This document shows, one piece after another, positions 1-8,966 of a DNA stretch of 55,281 bases. Within the stretch, counting starts at the first letter, position 1. Each line of letters begins with the position of its first letter. The DNA is from Acidiferrobacterales bacterium (GTDB lineage: Bacteria; Pseudomonadota; Gammaproteobacteria; Acidiferrobacterales; JAJDNE01): the NCBI GenBank assembly GCA_022340825.1, contig JAJDNE010000053.1, forward strand, positions 1 through 55,281. The letters run 5' to 3'. Both the position numbers and the translations under genes were made by a program. The notes beneath the pieces were generated by a model. It worked only from the letters and a program-made list of their open reading frames with translations, was not told the origin of the DNA and ran no database searches.

Positions 1-2149
1 GGCCATTGTGCGCCGCGATCACCTCCCAGCCTTCGCCTTCCAGTGTTCGCCGAAGCAGTTCTCGCTGATCCTGGTCATCGTCCACGATCAACACCGGCGC
101 TACCGGACCCTCGCGCACCGAGCGACGCAGGATAGTTAGCAACTGCTGCTTGTCGGCTGGCTTGGTCAGGTATTCGGTGACACCAAGGGCATAACCTCGG
201 GTACGGTCATCGACCATACTCAGCATAATTACCGGAATATTCGCCAATTCTTGGTCTTCTTTCAACGCTGCAAGAACACTCCAGCCGTCCATACCAGGCA
301 TCAATACGTCGAGCACAATGGCGCCAGGCTTAATTTGCCTGGCACGCGCAATACCCTCTTCCCCGTCAGTGGCGCTATAGACCTCGAATCCTTCCTTCGA
401 GAACATCCGGCGCAACATATCATGCACAAGCGTATCGTCATCAATTACCAGTACCTTGCTGATTCGTTTGCGCCGGTCTTCACTAATGGCCGGCGCGGTA
501 TGCATTCTTATAGCTTCCGGCACGGGTATGCGTTGACTGGTATCTGGCTCGGATTTACCGATCCCGGTGTTGATCGGTGTCGGTTCGACCGGAAGCAGCA
601 TGACAAAAATGGAGCCCTCACCCGGTTGACTACGGACACTGATTTCTCCGCCCATGATCTCACTGAAGCGCTTGCAAAGCGTCAAACCTAATCCCGTACC
701 GCCATACTTTCTGGTGATGCTTGCATCTGCTTGCGAGAACGCCTCGAACAGGTGATCCATTTGCTCCGCGGACATACCAATACCTGTATCGGAAACCTTG
801 AATTCAACCCAGTCTCGCCCAGACATTTCAATTCGTTTTGCCGACAGCGTAATGGTGCCGTGCTCAGTAAACTTGCTGGCATTGCTCAGTAGATTAAACA
901 ACACCTGGCGCACCTTGGTAACATCCATTCGCATCGAACCAATATCAGGCGCATAGTCCAGCACCAGCTCATTGTCATTCCGTGCAACGAGTGGTCGTAT
1001 GGTTGACGCGGTGTACTTCAATACCGAAGGAATTTCGGCCGTCTCCAGGTACAAGGTCATTTTGCCGGCTTCGACCTTGGATAAATCCAGCACATCGTTG
1101 ATCAATGCGAGCAGGTGCTTGCCTGCGCTGTTTACTTTTTGCAGATCGGGAATATAGGCCCGGTGCCCTGCCTGCTCCGCCTCCTCCTCGAGCATCTCGC
1201 TGTAACCAATAATTGCGTTCAGTGGTGTCCGCAGTTCGTGACTCATATTGGCCAGGAACTGGCTCTTGGATTGATTGGCATTCTCTGCCTTGCTGCGCTC
1301 GACATCGAGTTCGCTGTTTTTTCTTTCCAGCTCGATCAGGGCGGTGCGTAACTCGGCAGTCGCTTGGTGCACTTCGTCCTGCAGGTTCTCCTGCGCCGCC
1401 TGCAACGCCTTCGCCATGGCATTGATACCCTTCTCCAATGCCAGCAATTCGGCATCGGCACCAGTGTCAGCTCGTGTTGATAGCTCACCCTGCTCCAGTC
1501 TCTCGACGGCATTGGTCAATTGCTCAACCGGTTGAATAATTGAGCGACCCATCCGCAGTGCAGCGATAAGGCTGAGAATCAAGCCGACAATAGTTATTGT
1601 CGAACTCTGTACAAGTACCGAGCGCTGCTGACGCAATGTCGCTTCCTTCGACATCTCAACTGATACCCAGCCGATGGTTGTCGGGGTTCTGGCAGTTGCC
1701 TTGGTAGCGATTTCGGTTTCCACATCCGGGAAGTCGCTGATCTCCATTTCGCTCTGCAATACCGGTGCGCGAAAAACGATTGACTGCTCATCCCGGGACG
1801 GGATTACCAAAATCGAGTCTTTTCTCGTTCCCGGGAGCTCCAGCTCTTTAAATTCCGGCCCCACTGCCGTAATCACTATTCCATTCTGTCGTGTAATGCG
1901 CACTGCCCGAACATCTGCCTCGCGCAAGGCGCTGGTAGCAAGTGACCGAAGAACAGTCGTGTTTCCGGAAAAAACACCAAATTCGCTCGCTGGAGCCAGA
2001 CTGCGCACCATCGCCATGCCACGATCTTCAAGCCGTTCTTCCAAATCGGAAATTTGCGCGGAAACAAAGTAAAACGCTAATAACGCAGCAATGGCGGCTG
2101 CCGGCACCACGGCGACCAGCATGACACGTCTGCGGATTCCACCGATCAT
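1..2149 (-). CDS. Hybrid sensor histidine kinase with tandem receiver domains (C-terminus beyond window)
   Basis: The reading frame starts with ATG at 2149 and stays open to the left edge (about 716 codons), so the C-terminus is missing. Order seen: a membrane segment at about residues 7-28, a sensor region to about 165, a second membrane segment at about 170-190, a HAMP-like linker, and a HisKA box with the phospho-acceptor His in NMSHELRTPLN near residue 301. An HATPase domain follows with GTGLGLTLCKR, then a first receiver with its Asp in VLDVLMPGMDGW near residue 613, and a second receiver starting with VLIVDDDQDQ near 690. It should autophosphorylate at the inner membrane and relay phosphate to its receivers. 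The start overlaps the stop of the upstream binding-protein gene by four bases (ATGA), so the two are probably translationally coupled and functionally paired. Signal and output partner are unknown. Confidence 0.9.
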   Translation of the reverse strand, partial: MIGGIRRRVMLVAVVPAAAIAALLAFYFVSAQISDLEERLEDRGMAMVRSLAPASEFGVFSGNTTVLRSLATSALREADVRAVRITRQNGIVITAVGPEFKELELPGTRKDSILVIPSRDEQSIVFRAPVLQSEMEISDFPDVETEIATKATARTPTTIGWVSVEMSKEATLRQQRSVLVQSSTITIVGLILSLIAALRMGRSIIQPVEQLTNAVERLEQGELSTRADTGADAELLALEKGINAMAKALQAAQENLQDEVHQATAELRTALIELERKNSELDVERSKAENANQSKSQFLANMSHELRTPLNAIIGYSEMLEEEAEQAGHRAYIPDLQKVNSAGKHLLALINDVLDLSKVEAGKMTLYLETAEIPSVLKYTASTIRPLVARNDNELVLDYAPDIGSMRMDVTKVRQVLFNLLSNASKFTEHGTITLSAKRIEMSGRDWVEFKVSDTGIGMSAEQMDHLFEAFSQADASITRKYGGTGLGLTLCKRFSEIMGGEISVRSQPGEGSIFVMLLPVEPTPINTGIGKSEPDTSQRIPVPEAIRMHTAPAISEDRRKRISKVLVIDDDTLVHDMLRRMFSKEGFEVYSATDGEEGIARARQIKPGAIVLDVLMPGMDGWSVLAALKEDQELANIPVIMLSMVDDRTRGYALGVTEYLTKPADKQQLLTILRRSVREGPVAPVLIVDDDQDQRELLRRTLEGEGWEVIAAHNG

Positions 2150-3177
2150 TGCGAAAGCCTCCGTGATCGATTCAGGCTTGCCTCAATTTCAGCGGCGCTT
2201 GGCGTGCCGATACCGAGAGACTGGGCTACCTCGCTATTTATCTCGACCGAAAAGTATTTCGGATATTGTGGCTTCGGTAGTGACCAGTCGCCGGACCGGA
2301 CCAGTTCGGCCACCAGTTCACCAGTCTGCGTGCCAATCTGACCGGGAGTCGAATAGACGGCTGCCAACGCGCCAGCTTTGACGTAAGCCCGGGAGTAGGC
2401 GATCACTGGCACCCGCTGGCGATAGGTCGTCAGCAGAAGATTCTGCACTGTCCGTCGATTTGAAACGACCGGATCGGCAAACGCGAGAAATGCGTCGCTG
2501 TCTTCCAGCGCGCGATTAAGCGGCCCAACCAGTCGCTGGCTCGCCGTCATCGTCTCAACTTTTACTGTGACGCCTTTGCTCCTGGCCACCTTCTTGAGTT
2601 CATCTTGCAAGTCAGCGGTACTCGGCCCCAATACCACACCGATGTTTTTATTTTGTGGCAACAAGGCCTCCACCAACTCAATTCGACGCTCAAGGGGCTG
2701 ATCCAGATAGATCGAACTGGTGCTTCGGTTTGATCCCGAGGAGATCAGACGGCGATAACTGCTTCTAGGAATCAGCGTATTGAGAACCGGGGTTGATGTA
2801 TTCAACTCCTGCACTTTTTTTGCAGCAACGGTACCGACCGCTACGATGAGGCGTGATTGCGAATAGAGTTCAGCGTAGCTTTCTTTAGTTAGTGCCTTCG
2901 ACTCGACTATCCTGACAGCGATAGGGCTGCTGCCCTTTCCGGATTCGAGTGACTTTTCGAACGAATCAACAAATTCCTGGTAGGCGCCGCCTTGCCGGCT
3001 GGGCACCACGACAATGGTGTCAGATGCGCAAGCTATTCCTGGAAATACAGCGGTGGCAGCAAGAATTGCGACGATGCCAAGCACTGCAGACGAAAACGAT
3101 CTGCAATGAAGATACCGGTCGCCATTCTTGTGCGCGGCGTTCCGGTCCCTTATTTGCTGGATCAGTTTTGTTTGCAT
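2146..3177 (-). CDS. Periplasmic substrate-binding protein of the ABC_sub_bind (COG2984) type
   Basis: This 343-aa protein has an unusually long basic N-terminus, then a hydrophobic stretch at about residues 29-48 and a plausible cleavage after ACAS, so export is likely. The mature part matches the two-lobe fold of uncharacterised ABC binding proteins: VVVPSRQGGAYQEF, an LIVAVGTVAAKKV strand-helix, NIGVVLGPSTADLQ and DAFLAFADPVVSN. A GGAAGGAT ribosome site precedes the ATG. No permease or ATPase gene lies beside it. It sits between a TonB-dependent receptor and a hybrid kinase, overlapping the kinase by four bases. I infer a periplasmic ligand sensor presenting its ligand to the kinase rather than a transporter subunit. 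The ligand cannot be told from sequence. Confidence 0.8.
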   Translation of the reverse strand: MQTKLIQQIRDRNAAHKNGDRYLHCRSFSSAVLGIVAILAATAVFPGIACASDTIVVVPSRQGGAYQEFVDSFEKSLESGKGSSPIAVRIVESKALTKESYAELYSQSRLIVAVGTVAAKKVQELNTSTPVLNTLIPRSSYRRLISSGSNRSTSSIYLDQPLERRIELVEALLPQNKNIGVVLGPSTADLQDELKKVARSKGVTVKVETMTASQRLVGPLNRALEDSDAFLAFADPVVSNRRTVQNLLLTTYRQRVPVIAYSRAYVKAGALAAVYSTPGQIGTQTGELVAELVRSGDWSLPKPQYPKYFSVEINSEVAQSLGIGTPSAAEIEASLNRSRRLSQ

Positions 3178-3206
3178 TGGAATCCTTCCAATAGCCAGCC
3201 TTGCGG

Positions 3207-5261
3207 CTAGTCGGCCCCTATCCTGAGCTTGATATAAATACGACGATCCTGGGGGACGGAACTGGTGTAATCATAATAAGAGCCAGCCAGGTTCTGTCCA
3301 ACCAGTTCGATAATTCCCTTGAAGTTTTTGCCGCGCAAACGTTTGGCTAGCCTGAGATCCACTTTTGTATATTCGGGGATTTCACCTACCGTGTAAGGCG
3401 GAGCCGGGGACAGGTTGTTGAACCAGCCCATGCGTCCAACATAGTAAATACCCACGCTGGCGGAGACAGTGCGGGTTAATTTCTGCATCGCTAGCAGACT
3501 GGCAGTATGGGTTGGCGTGGCGGGATCCGTGGGGCGAATCTCGTCGGGATTAAATCTACGCGGATAGCTACCCGTCTGATCGGCGTAGGCATACGCGAAA
3601 ACGAATCGACTAGACCGGGTTGGTTGATAGTTGATATCCAGTTCCACGCCATGGATCGATGCCTTACCCTGATTGACATAAGTATATTGCGGCCCAAGAG
3701 GTGGATTGGATGCATCTTCGGGGTAGTCGATCAAATTATCGATGTAGTCCTGATAGATCCGCACATCGGCAACGACTTTAGAGTTTTTCGATTTTGAGAC
3801 CAGTCCAAGTTCATAAGAGGTAATTCGTTCTGCCTCCAGACCGCCCGGTGATACAAACGAATAAGTTGGCGTCGTTCCAAGATAGTCTGCGCGACCATTG
3901 GCATATTCCTCGAACAGTGATGGTGTGCGCAGCCCTTGCGATACGCTGGCCCGCAATGTGTTCTGGTCTGACAGGTGATAGTTAATTGCTGCCCGGGGCG
4001 AGAATCCTGCACCGGTGATACCGTTATGCTCGAACATGCCGCCGAAATTCGCCACCAGTGTTGGCGAATAACTCCACTCGGCATTAATAAATGCGCGATA
4101 AAGATCGTTCTCTACCTTATCGATACCGTAAAACCAGCCTTCCGGCGCTTCGGATGTATCCTGCCGCGCTTCCAGCCCCCAGACAGTGCGCAGCGTGTCG
4201 CCCCATCGCTTGGTATGCTGAAATTCTACATTGTTACGCTCTGTCACCATGCCCTGATCGATAACCGGAAAACCGGTTATCGAGAAGCGATCATTAGCAC
4301 TGAAGTAATTACGGTAATACTGAACCTGATAGCTTTCATCGACATCGAGCGATCGTCGCCAGACAATCTGCTGAAAATTGCTGGTGTTACTCGTGTTACG
4401 TTCCAGTTCCGTTCCGGCGATACCGGCCTGATGTGGGCCACCACTGAAGCCTAGCTGCAACTCGAGAATGTCGCCGTTGTCGGTGCGGTACTCGCCACGG
4501 AAGTTGGATTTCACCATGGTGCTGGAATCGTATTCGGTTTCGAGACCGTCGTCTGACTGGACACTGACACCAAAGCGATAATCGAAGGACTCTGACTTAT
4601 GGCTGTAGCGTGCAATTCCTTTTACATAATTGTTGCTGCCTGATACCAGCCTGGTATATACAGTTGGCACGTCGGCCGGGTGGCGGGTAATAATGTTAAC
4701 TGCAGCAAGAAATGCATTGGCGCCATAAGCCGCGCCATTCGGCCCCCGGATAACCTCGATACGCTCAATATCATCAATCTCCAGCGGCAACTGATCCCAG
4801 CGAATGCCGCCAATCGCGGGATCGTATACCGACCGACCGTCGACCAGTACCTGAATCCTTCTTGCGTACGGATCACTCAGGCCGTGATAAGTAGCCCCTA
4901 CCGGATCAGGTATCCAGATATCCTGCTTGTCGTGAGCTAACTGAAAGCCGGGTACCAGCCGCAACAGGTCCGGCACCTCCTCGGCACCGGATGCCTTGAT
5001 CATCTCCCGGTCAATTATCGTAATAGATGCGGGCGCATCTGCTCGCGGTTGCTCCAGTCGGGTGGCAGATAAAACGACGGGAATGTCATTCAGAAATATT
5101 TCTTCCGTCGTCGCCGCCACTGGCTCAGCCGCATAGGCGCGGGATTGCGCAGCCAACACTGTCACGCAGAAGAGAAGGCCAGGTAGTAATAGATCCGCCC
5201 GGGGTTTCGTATTCAATAGCAAATTAGTTCTCGCAGATTCTGGATTATTATTTTTCTGCAA
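3207..5261 (-). CDS. TonB-dependent outer-membrane receptor
   Basis: This 684-aa protein has a signal peptide ending near AYAAEP (about residue 45). A TonB-box-like segment (DIPVVLSATR) follows, then a plug domain with APASITIIDREMI, the IEVIRGPNGAAYGANAF motif and VNIITRHP, and a long beta-barrel ending in an aromatic-poor IYIKLRIGAD strand. Length and order are normal for cobalamin/catecholate-type receptors (BtuB/CirA group). It should import a scarce ligand across the outer membrane using TonB energy. It is followed after 29 bases by the binding-protein gene and then the hybrid kinase, which suggests one transcript. No clear Fur box or riboswitch was seen in the 170 bases upstream. The substrate is unknown. 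Confidence 0.9.
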   Translation of the reverse strand: MQKNNNPESARTNLLLNTKPRADLLLPGLLFCVTVLAAQSRAYAAEPVAATTEEIFLNDIPVVLSATRLEQPRADAPASITIIDREMIKASGAEEVPDLLRLVPGFQLAHDKQDIWIPDPVGATYHGLSDPYARRIQVLVDGRSVYDPAIGGIRWDQLPLEIDDIERIEVIRGPNGAAYGANAFLAAVNIITRHPADVPTVYTRLVSGSNNYVKGIARYSHKSESFDYRFGVSVQSDDGLETEYDSSTMVKSNFRGEYRTDNGDILELQLGFSGGPHQAGIAGTELERNTSNTSNFQQIVWRRSLDVDESYQVQYYRNYFSANDRFSITGFPVIDQGMVTERNNVEFQHTKRWGDTLRTVWGLEARQDTSEAPEGWFYGIDKVENDLYRAFINAEWSYSPTLVANFGGMFEHNGITGAGFSPRAAINYHLSDQNTLRASVSQGLRTPSLFEEYANGRADYLGTTPTYSFVSPGGLEAERITSYELGLVSKSKNSKVVADVRIYQDYIDNLIDYPEDASNPPLGPQYTYVNQGKASIHGVELDINYQPTRSSRFVFAYAYADQTGSYPRRFNPDEIRPTDPATPTHTASLLAMQKLTRTVSASVGIYYVGRMGWFNNLSPAPPYTVGEIPEYTKVDLRLAKRLRGKNFKGIIELVGQNLAGSYYDYTSSVPQDRRIYIKLRIGAD

Positions 5262-5430
5262 TTTATTACCAGTGAGGAGTCACCAATAATCAGTGCACCG
5301 ATACTTATTATATATGCAATGGAGAATATTTGGTCCGCTTGGAGCGTCAACTTGCAAATATCACCGGGATACAATATGCAACGCAGTTTGATCTATATAA
5401 GCATTCGCCAATATTCTGATCATAAAATGA

Positions 5431-5460
5431 AAAAGGGTGAGCCAAGGTTTGGCTCACCCC
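5431..5460 (-). terminator. Rho-independent terminator after the DUF302 gene
   Basis: A perfect 11-bp stem (5435-5445 with 5449-5459) and a 3-base loop. Read on the minus strand, the stem is followed by a short T run (complement of 5431-5434). It lies 50 bases beyond the stop of the DUF302 gene and ends that cytochrome transcript before the divergent upstream region of the TonB-dependent receptor gene. Confidence 0.8.
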
Positions 5461-5511
5461 AATATGATTGCCGAATTTACTTTGTATTCAGCGAAAAACT
5501 ATTTGTAAAAA

Positions 5512-5949
5512 CTACGCGAGACTGTCGCGGACGCGCTCCAGTCGTTGTTTAACCTCGCCACCCAGCTCGGTAATTTCGTCCCGATTTACCAGGCCGAGCA
5601 CAGACTTCGGGTCCATAAAGGCAACGGTAATATTTCCGTTTTCTTCCTCTCGCACTACGACATTACACGGTAACAGCAATCCAATATCCGGATCTGCACT
5701 AATGGCCTTGTGTGCCAGCGGCGGATTGCAGGCGCCAAGAATCCGGTAAGGCCGCATATCAACGTCCAGCTTCGCCTTCATCGTCGACTTCACGTCGATC
5801 TCGGTCAGCACGCCAAAGCCTTCTGCCTTCAGCGCCTCGACAACCTTTTCAATCACGTCATCAAAACTGCCTTTTACTTCTATACTAAATCCATACATCG
5901 TATTCACCATTTCATGTTTTGTTTGCTGTTCGCGACGCACTGTCGCCAT
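5512..5949 (-). CDS. DUF302 domain protein
   Basis: This 145-aa protein carries the DUF302 pattern: [19 protein letters not shown] near the N-terminus, [19 protein letters not shown], a [17 protein letters not shown] segment, and an [14 protein letters not shown] strand. The fold is known but the biochemical role of the family is not. Two Cys residues fall in the conserved GACNPP and LPCNV motifs. The start at 5949 has an AAGGAT site at proper distance; later Met codons at 5910 and 5898 are alternatives. It begins 6 bases after the stop of the upstream cytochrome c gene, so it is probably co-transcribed with the two cytochromes. No signal peptide is visible, so it is likely cytoplasmic. Confidence 0.85.
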   Translation of the reverse strand: MATVRREQQTKHEMVNTMYGFSIEVKGSFDDVIEKVVEALKAEGFGVLTEIDVKSTMKAKLDVDMRPYRILGACNPPLAHKAISADPDIGLLLPCNVVVREEENGNITVAFMDPKSVLGLVNRDEITELGGEVKQRLERVRDSLA

Positions 5950-5955
5950 GCTTTT

Positions 5956-6483
5956 TTATCCTTTTACCTTGCCGGTTTTATCCGGTAGCTCGTCCGGCGC
6001 ATAAGCACGCTGCCATGCCTGATAGGTATCTGCCGGCCACAAAGCCTGAAACCAGGTAATTACATCTTCAATGTCTTGATCGCTGACTCTACCCGCCCAG
6101 GCAGGCATTACCGGTAGACCATTCTGTTTCAATCCATTCCGGATGATGGTCATCATTTTTATTTTGGAGAGCGTGATATCCGTACCCGTACCATTCAGCG
6201 GTGGCGCAGCGGCATATCCCTCTTTCCGGCCGCGCTCCCAGTCCGGATGACCCTGTGCCTCGGGCCCATGGCACTGCGCACACTTTTCCTGAAACAGTTT
6301 GGCGCCCCTAGCGATTCGTTCGACGTCAAACAGGCGCCCCGCGTCGGCTTGCTCCGCTTCGGTCATGCTCGACGCAGCGCCTTCGACAGTTTTCTCTTCG
6401 TCTTTCTTGCTGCAACCGACGGACGACACGAAGAAAGCTATTAAGAGGGCAGCAGGGACCAGCGTCAGCAATGATTTCTTCAT
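5956..6483 (-). CDS. Cytochrome c lipoprotein, single haem (copy 1)
   Basis: Starting at the ATG at 6483, the protein has 175 residues. It shows a lipoprotein-like signal ending SSVGC (Cys24), an acidic linker, the haem site CAQCH (Cys68, Cys71, His72) and a candidate Met axial ligand in LPVMPAWAG. The open frame continues 35 codons further up, but those residues precede a complete signal sequence, so the later start is preferred. It is a class I cytochrome c, probably anchored in the membrane and facing the periplasm, and should carry electrons. It resembles the next cytochrome upstream (shared PPLNGTG and WFQ..WP..YQAW motifs), so the two look like an old tandem duplication. The redox partner is unknown. 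Confidence 0.88.
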   Translation of the reverse strand: MKKSLLTLVPAALLIAFFVSSVGCSKKDEEKTVEGAASSMTEAEQADAGRLFDVERIARGAKLFQEKCAQCHGPEAQGHPDWERGRKEGYAAAPPLNGTGTDITLSKIKMMTIIRNGLKQNGLPVMPAWAGRVSDQDIEDVITWFQALWPADTYQAWQRAYAPDELPDKTGKVKG

Positions 6484-6551
6484 AGTGGTTACCAGGCTTC
6501 GGTTAGCGTAAACATAAATAGGGCCTACCGGCTGATTATCAACCAATGTGG

Positions 6552-7022
6552 TTACTTTTGTCTCGATTGCTGATCCATTCGTGCCCACGCCTGGTACAGC
6601 TCGTCAGGCCAGCGAGATTGAAACCAGGCAATAACGGATGCAATATCCTCATCACTCAATTTGTCATCCCAGCCGGGCATTTTGCCGCCGATGGCGATAG
6701 TTCCGTGTTTGATCGTTCGCACCAAGGCAGCCCGCGGATGATGCCAGGCGTGGCCGGTACCGTTCAGTGGCGGTGGCGGATAGTTGCCATCCGGGCCCAC
6801 CTGTTGCCAGTTCGGCGCACCCTGCCCTTCGCTACCATGACAGGCTCCACAATGTTTCTGGTACAGGTTATGCCCCTTGTTGACCATTGCGAAATCTGCT
6901 GAACGCTGAAACCGGGGTGGCTCTTTTGTTGTTACGTTGCCCTTGCCTGAATTATTGTCTTCGCCCGAGCCGCATGCCGTCAGTATCAATGCCGTGATGG
7001 CGAGTGGAACTATCCTGGTCAT
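6552..7022 (-). CDS. Cytochrome c lipoprotein, single haem (copy 2)
   Basis: Using the ATG at 7022 gives 156 residues with a good lipobox (LTAC, Cys17), a haem site CGACH (Cys58, Cys61, His62) and a likely Met ligand in GGKMPGWDD. The frame extends upstream by 14 codons without a sensible signal sequence. The C-terminal half parallels the neighbouring cytochrome: PPPPLNGTG, then a repeated IAWFQSRWPDELYQAW-like ending. It is a periplasmic, lipid-anchored electron carrier. It is the first gene of the likely cytochrome-cytochrome-DUF302 transcript; purC lies 85 bases upstream on the same strand. Confidence 0.88.
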   Translation of the reverse strand: MTRIVPLAITALILTACGSGEDNNSGKGNVTTKEPPRFQRSADFAMVNKGHNLYQKHCGACHGSEGQGAPNWQQVGPDGNYPPPPLNGTGHAWHHPRAALVRTIKHGTIAIGGKMPGWDDKLSDEDIASVIAWFQSRWPDELYQAWARMDQQSRQK

Positions 7023-7106
7023 TGCCTTTCTACAGAGAAAATTCTCACAGCTGAAGCAGGGCATTAAAGACTAGTGGCAAGAGCTTGTATACATTCGGGG
7101 CCCCGG

Positions 7107-8000
7107 TTATTTCGTCAGTCTTTCCAGCGCCTCACGATATTTCGCTGCCGTTTGCTCAACGATTTCTGTCGGCAATTCAGGACCGGGGGCGGTTTTATCC
7201 CAATCCAGCGTCTCAAGATAGTCGCGCACATACTGCTTGTCGAAACTGGGCGGACTGATGCCGACCTGGTACTGATCAGCAGGCCAGAAACGCGATGAAT
7301 CCGGGGTCAACGCCTCGTCAATCAGCACTAGCGTGCCGTCGTCATCGAGACCAAACTCGAACTTGGTATCGGCAATTATGATGCCTCGCTTGAGCGCATA
7401 TTCAGCCGCTTCAGTATAGAGCTTGATACTTGTATCCCGGACCTTTTCTGCCAGCTCTTTGCCAAGCAACTCAACGGTTTTGGCAAAATCAATATTCTCG
7501 TCATGCTCGCCGACATCCGCCTTGGTGGAAGGCGTGTAGATTGCCTCTGGCAGTTTATCGGCCATTTGCAGACCCTCCGGCAGCTTGATGCCGCAGACCG
7601 CACCGGTTTTCTGGTAGTCCTTCCACCCGGATCCGATCAGGTAACCACGAACGATTGCCTCAACCGGCAGCGCCTTGAGTCTCTTTACCACTATCCCTCG
7701 GCCCTGGACCTCTTCCAGTTCGGACGCGTCGCTCAGTACGTCAGCCAACGGAATCTCTGCCAGGTGATTCGGTACCGTATCCTTAAAAAAATCAAACCAG
7801 AAATTGGAGGTGTCTGTGAGAATCGCACCCTTACCTGGAATCGGCGTAGGCAGAACCACATCGAACGCGGACAGACGATCGCTGGTAACAATCAGCATAT
7901 GCGAGGCGTCGATCTCATAGATATCCCTGACCTTTCCCTTGTGAATCAATGGCAGGCTCTGGATGTGAGAATCAAACAGGCTTTCTGGCACAGCGGTCAT
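7107..8000 (-). CDS. purC: Phosphoribosylaminoimidazole-succinocarboxamide synthase
   Basis: This cytoplasmic enzyme joins aspartate to CAIR with ATP in purine synthesis. The ATG at 8000 has a GGAG site 7 bases upstream and yields 297 aa, preferred over an extension to 8084. Signature parts: [12 protein letters not shown] near the start, [37 protein letters not shown], and [15 protein letters not shown] with [15 protein letters not shown]. The length fits the longer SAICAR synthetase subgroup found in many proteobacteria and yeast rather than the 237-aa E. coli type. No other purine gene is nearby. Confidence 0.95.
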   Translation of the reverse strand: MTAVPESLFDSHIQSLPLIHKGKVRDIYEIDASHMLIVTSDRLSAFDVVLPTPIPGKGAILTDTSNFWFDFFKDTVPNHLAEIPLADVLSDASELEEVQGRGIVVKRLKALPVEAIVRGYLIGSGWKDYQKTGAVCGIKLPEGLQMADKLPEAIYTPSTKADVGEHDENIDFAKTVELLGKELAEKVRDTSIKLYTEAAEYALKRGIIIADTKFEFGLDDDGTLVLIDEALTPDSSRFWPADQYQVGISPPSFDKQYVRDYLETLDWDKTAPGPELPTEIVEQTAAKYREALERLTK

Positions 8001-8186
8001 TTTACAACTCCACGGATTTGTATTGGTTCTAAAAACGGCGCCAAGGATACCGGTAAGGCAGGAACGGGTCGAGTGAGCCCCCATGACCCCGGCGCCGACA
8101 AGCTGTCAATCCTGACCGACAAGCACCATGGAAGCCGATCAACGGCGAACTAGAATTTCATTATTCGGGTGAAAGAGGTTCGCTAT

Positions 8187-8507
8187 ATGTCTGATAAACA
8201 GAGCATTCCCACATCAAACGCTGCCGCGCTCGAGGCCATGATCCAGTACAACAGCAGCGGATTTCACAGACACATTCTGCGGGAAATTCGCCGTGACGGC
8301 GCCTTCGTCGAAATGGTCAACGTGCGCGTATTACAATACGAAGCGCCTATAAAGATAGTCTTTGTTCACCATGACAAAGGTATCAGCTATACCCATTTGA
8401 TCGAAGCACGTGTGCGCGAGATCTCTGGCCACGGTGCTCACCTGGAATTCGCCAACCTGGATCACCAGGCACACGAGGCTTTGCGCACGCTGGAGCAACG
8501 CCAATAG
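8187..8507 (+). CDS. Small protein with a degenerate PilZ-like domain
   Basis: 106 residues from the ATG at 8187, which has GAAAGAGG just upstream; a GTG at 8169 would add six residues. The central part resembles a PilZ fold: an RHILR stretch that fits RxxxR, then EIRRDGAFVE in the place of the usual D/NxSxxG, and ARVREISGHGAHLEF like the last strands of PilZ. The second c-di-GMP motif is not intact, so ligand binding is doubtful. PilZ assignment is by eye only. It is convergent with a small membrane protein gene and stands alone on the plus strand. Confidence 0.6.
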   Translation: MSDKQSIPTSNAAALEAMIQYNSSGFHRHILREIRRDGAFVEMVNVRVLQYEAPIKIVFVHHDKGISYTHLIEARVREISGHGAHLEFANLDHQAHEALRTLEQRQ

Positions 8508-8519
8508 TCATTTGTCGTG

Positions 8520-8855
8520 CTAGCTGTTTAGCAATCGCATCAATACCGGAACCCAGAACAATAGAAGCCCTGCAACGAGCAGGAGATCGATCTTTATTAT
8601 TGTCTTGAAACGGGATTTCTTTTCGACTTCTTCAGCATCAATCAAAAATACGGTACTCATCATCAATTCCAGCAGCATGCCAAAGAATATGATGGGAATT
8701 AGTGCCGGGACAACGAGGGATGACAACATTCTCCAGCCTGTATAGTAAACCGTGTCGCCAACGAAAAGTGACAACAAAATAAATATTAGTGTAAGCGCAT
8801 GCAACATAAACCGCAGTGGTCCGATGCTGCTGACCAGTTTTGAAAGATTTCCCAT
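8520..8855 (-). CDS. Small membrane protein of unknown function
   Basis: 111 residues with three likely membrane helices (about 15-32, 44-66 and 88-107) and a charged loop (DAEEVEKKSRFK) between the last two. An AGGA site precedes the ATG. I do not recognise the family. Its stop is 12 bases from the stop of the convergent PilZ-like gene, so no terminator fits between them. Composition is like the neighbouring genes. Confidence 0.65.
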   Translation of the reverse strand: MGNLSKLVSSIGPLRFMLHALTLIFILLSLFVGDTVYYTGWRMLSSLVVPALIPIIFFGMLLELMMSTVFLIDAEEVEKKSRFKTIIKIDLLLVAGLLLFWVPVLMRLLNS

Positions 8856-8966
8856 TGTTTTTTTGTCCTGGTTGGTATGTCTAGAAGATTGAATTGCATG
8901 GCGGACGCAAGGATAACATGGCGTTTTGTTGCTACGCCATGCGGCATCGGGTTTTCGTCGTAGTCG

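Noticed and set aside
1674-2072. 132-codon plus-strand open frame
   Set aside because: It lies fully opposite the hybrid kinase gene, and its low-complexity Ser/Arg content is typical of an antisense shadow.
5262-5430. Cobalamin riboswitch or Fur box upstream of the TonB-dependent receptor
   Set aside because: No B12-box-like element and no convincing 19-bp Fur palindrome was found; the region is simply A/T-rich.
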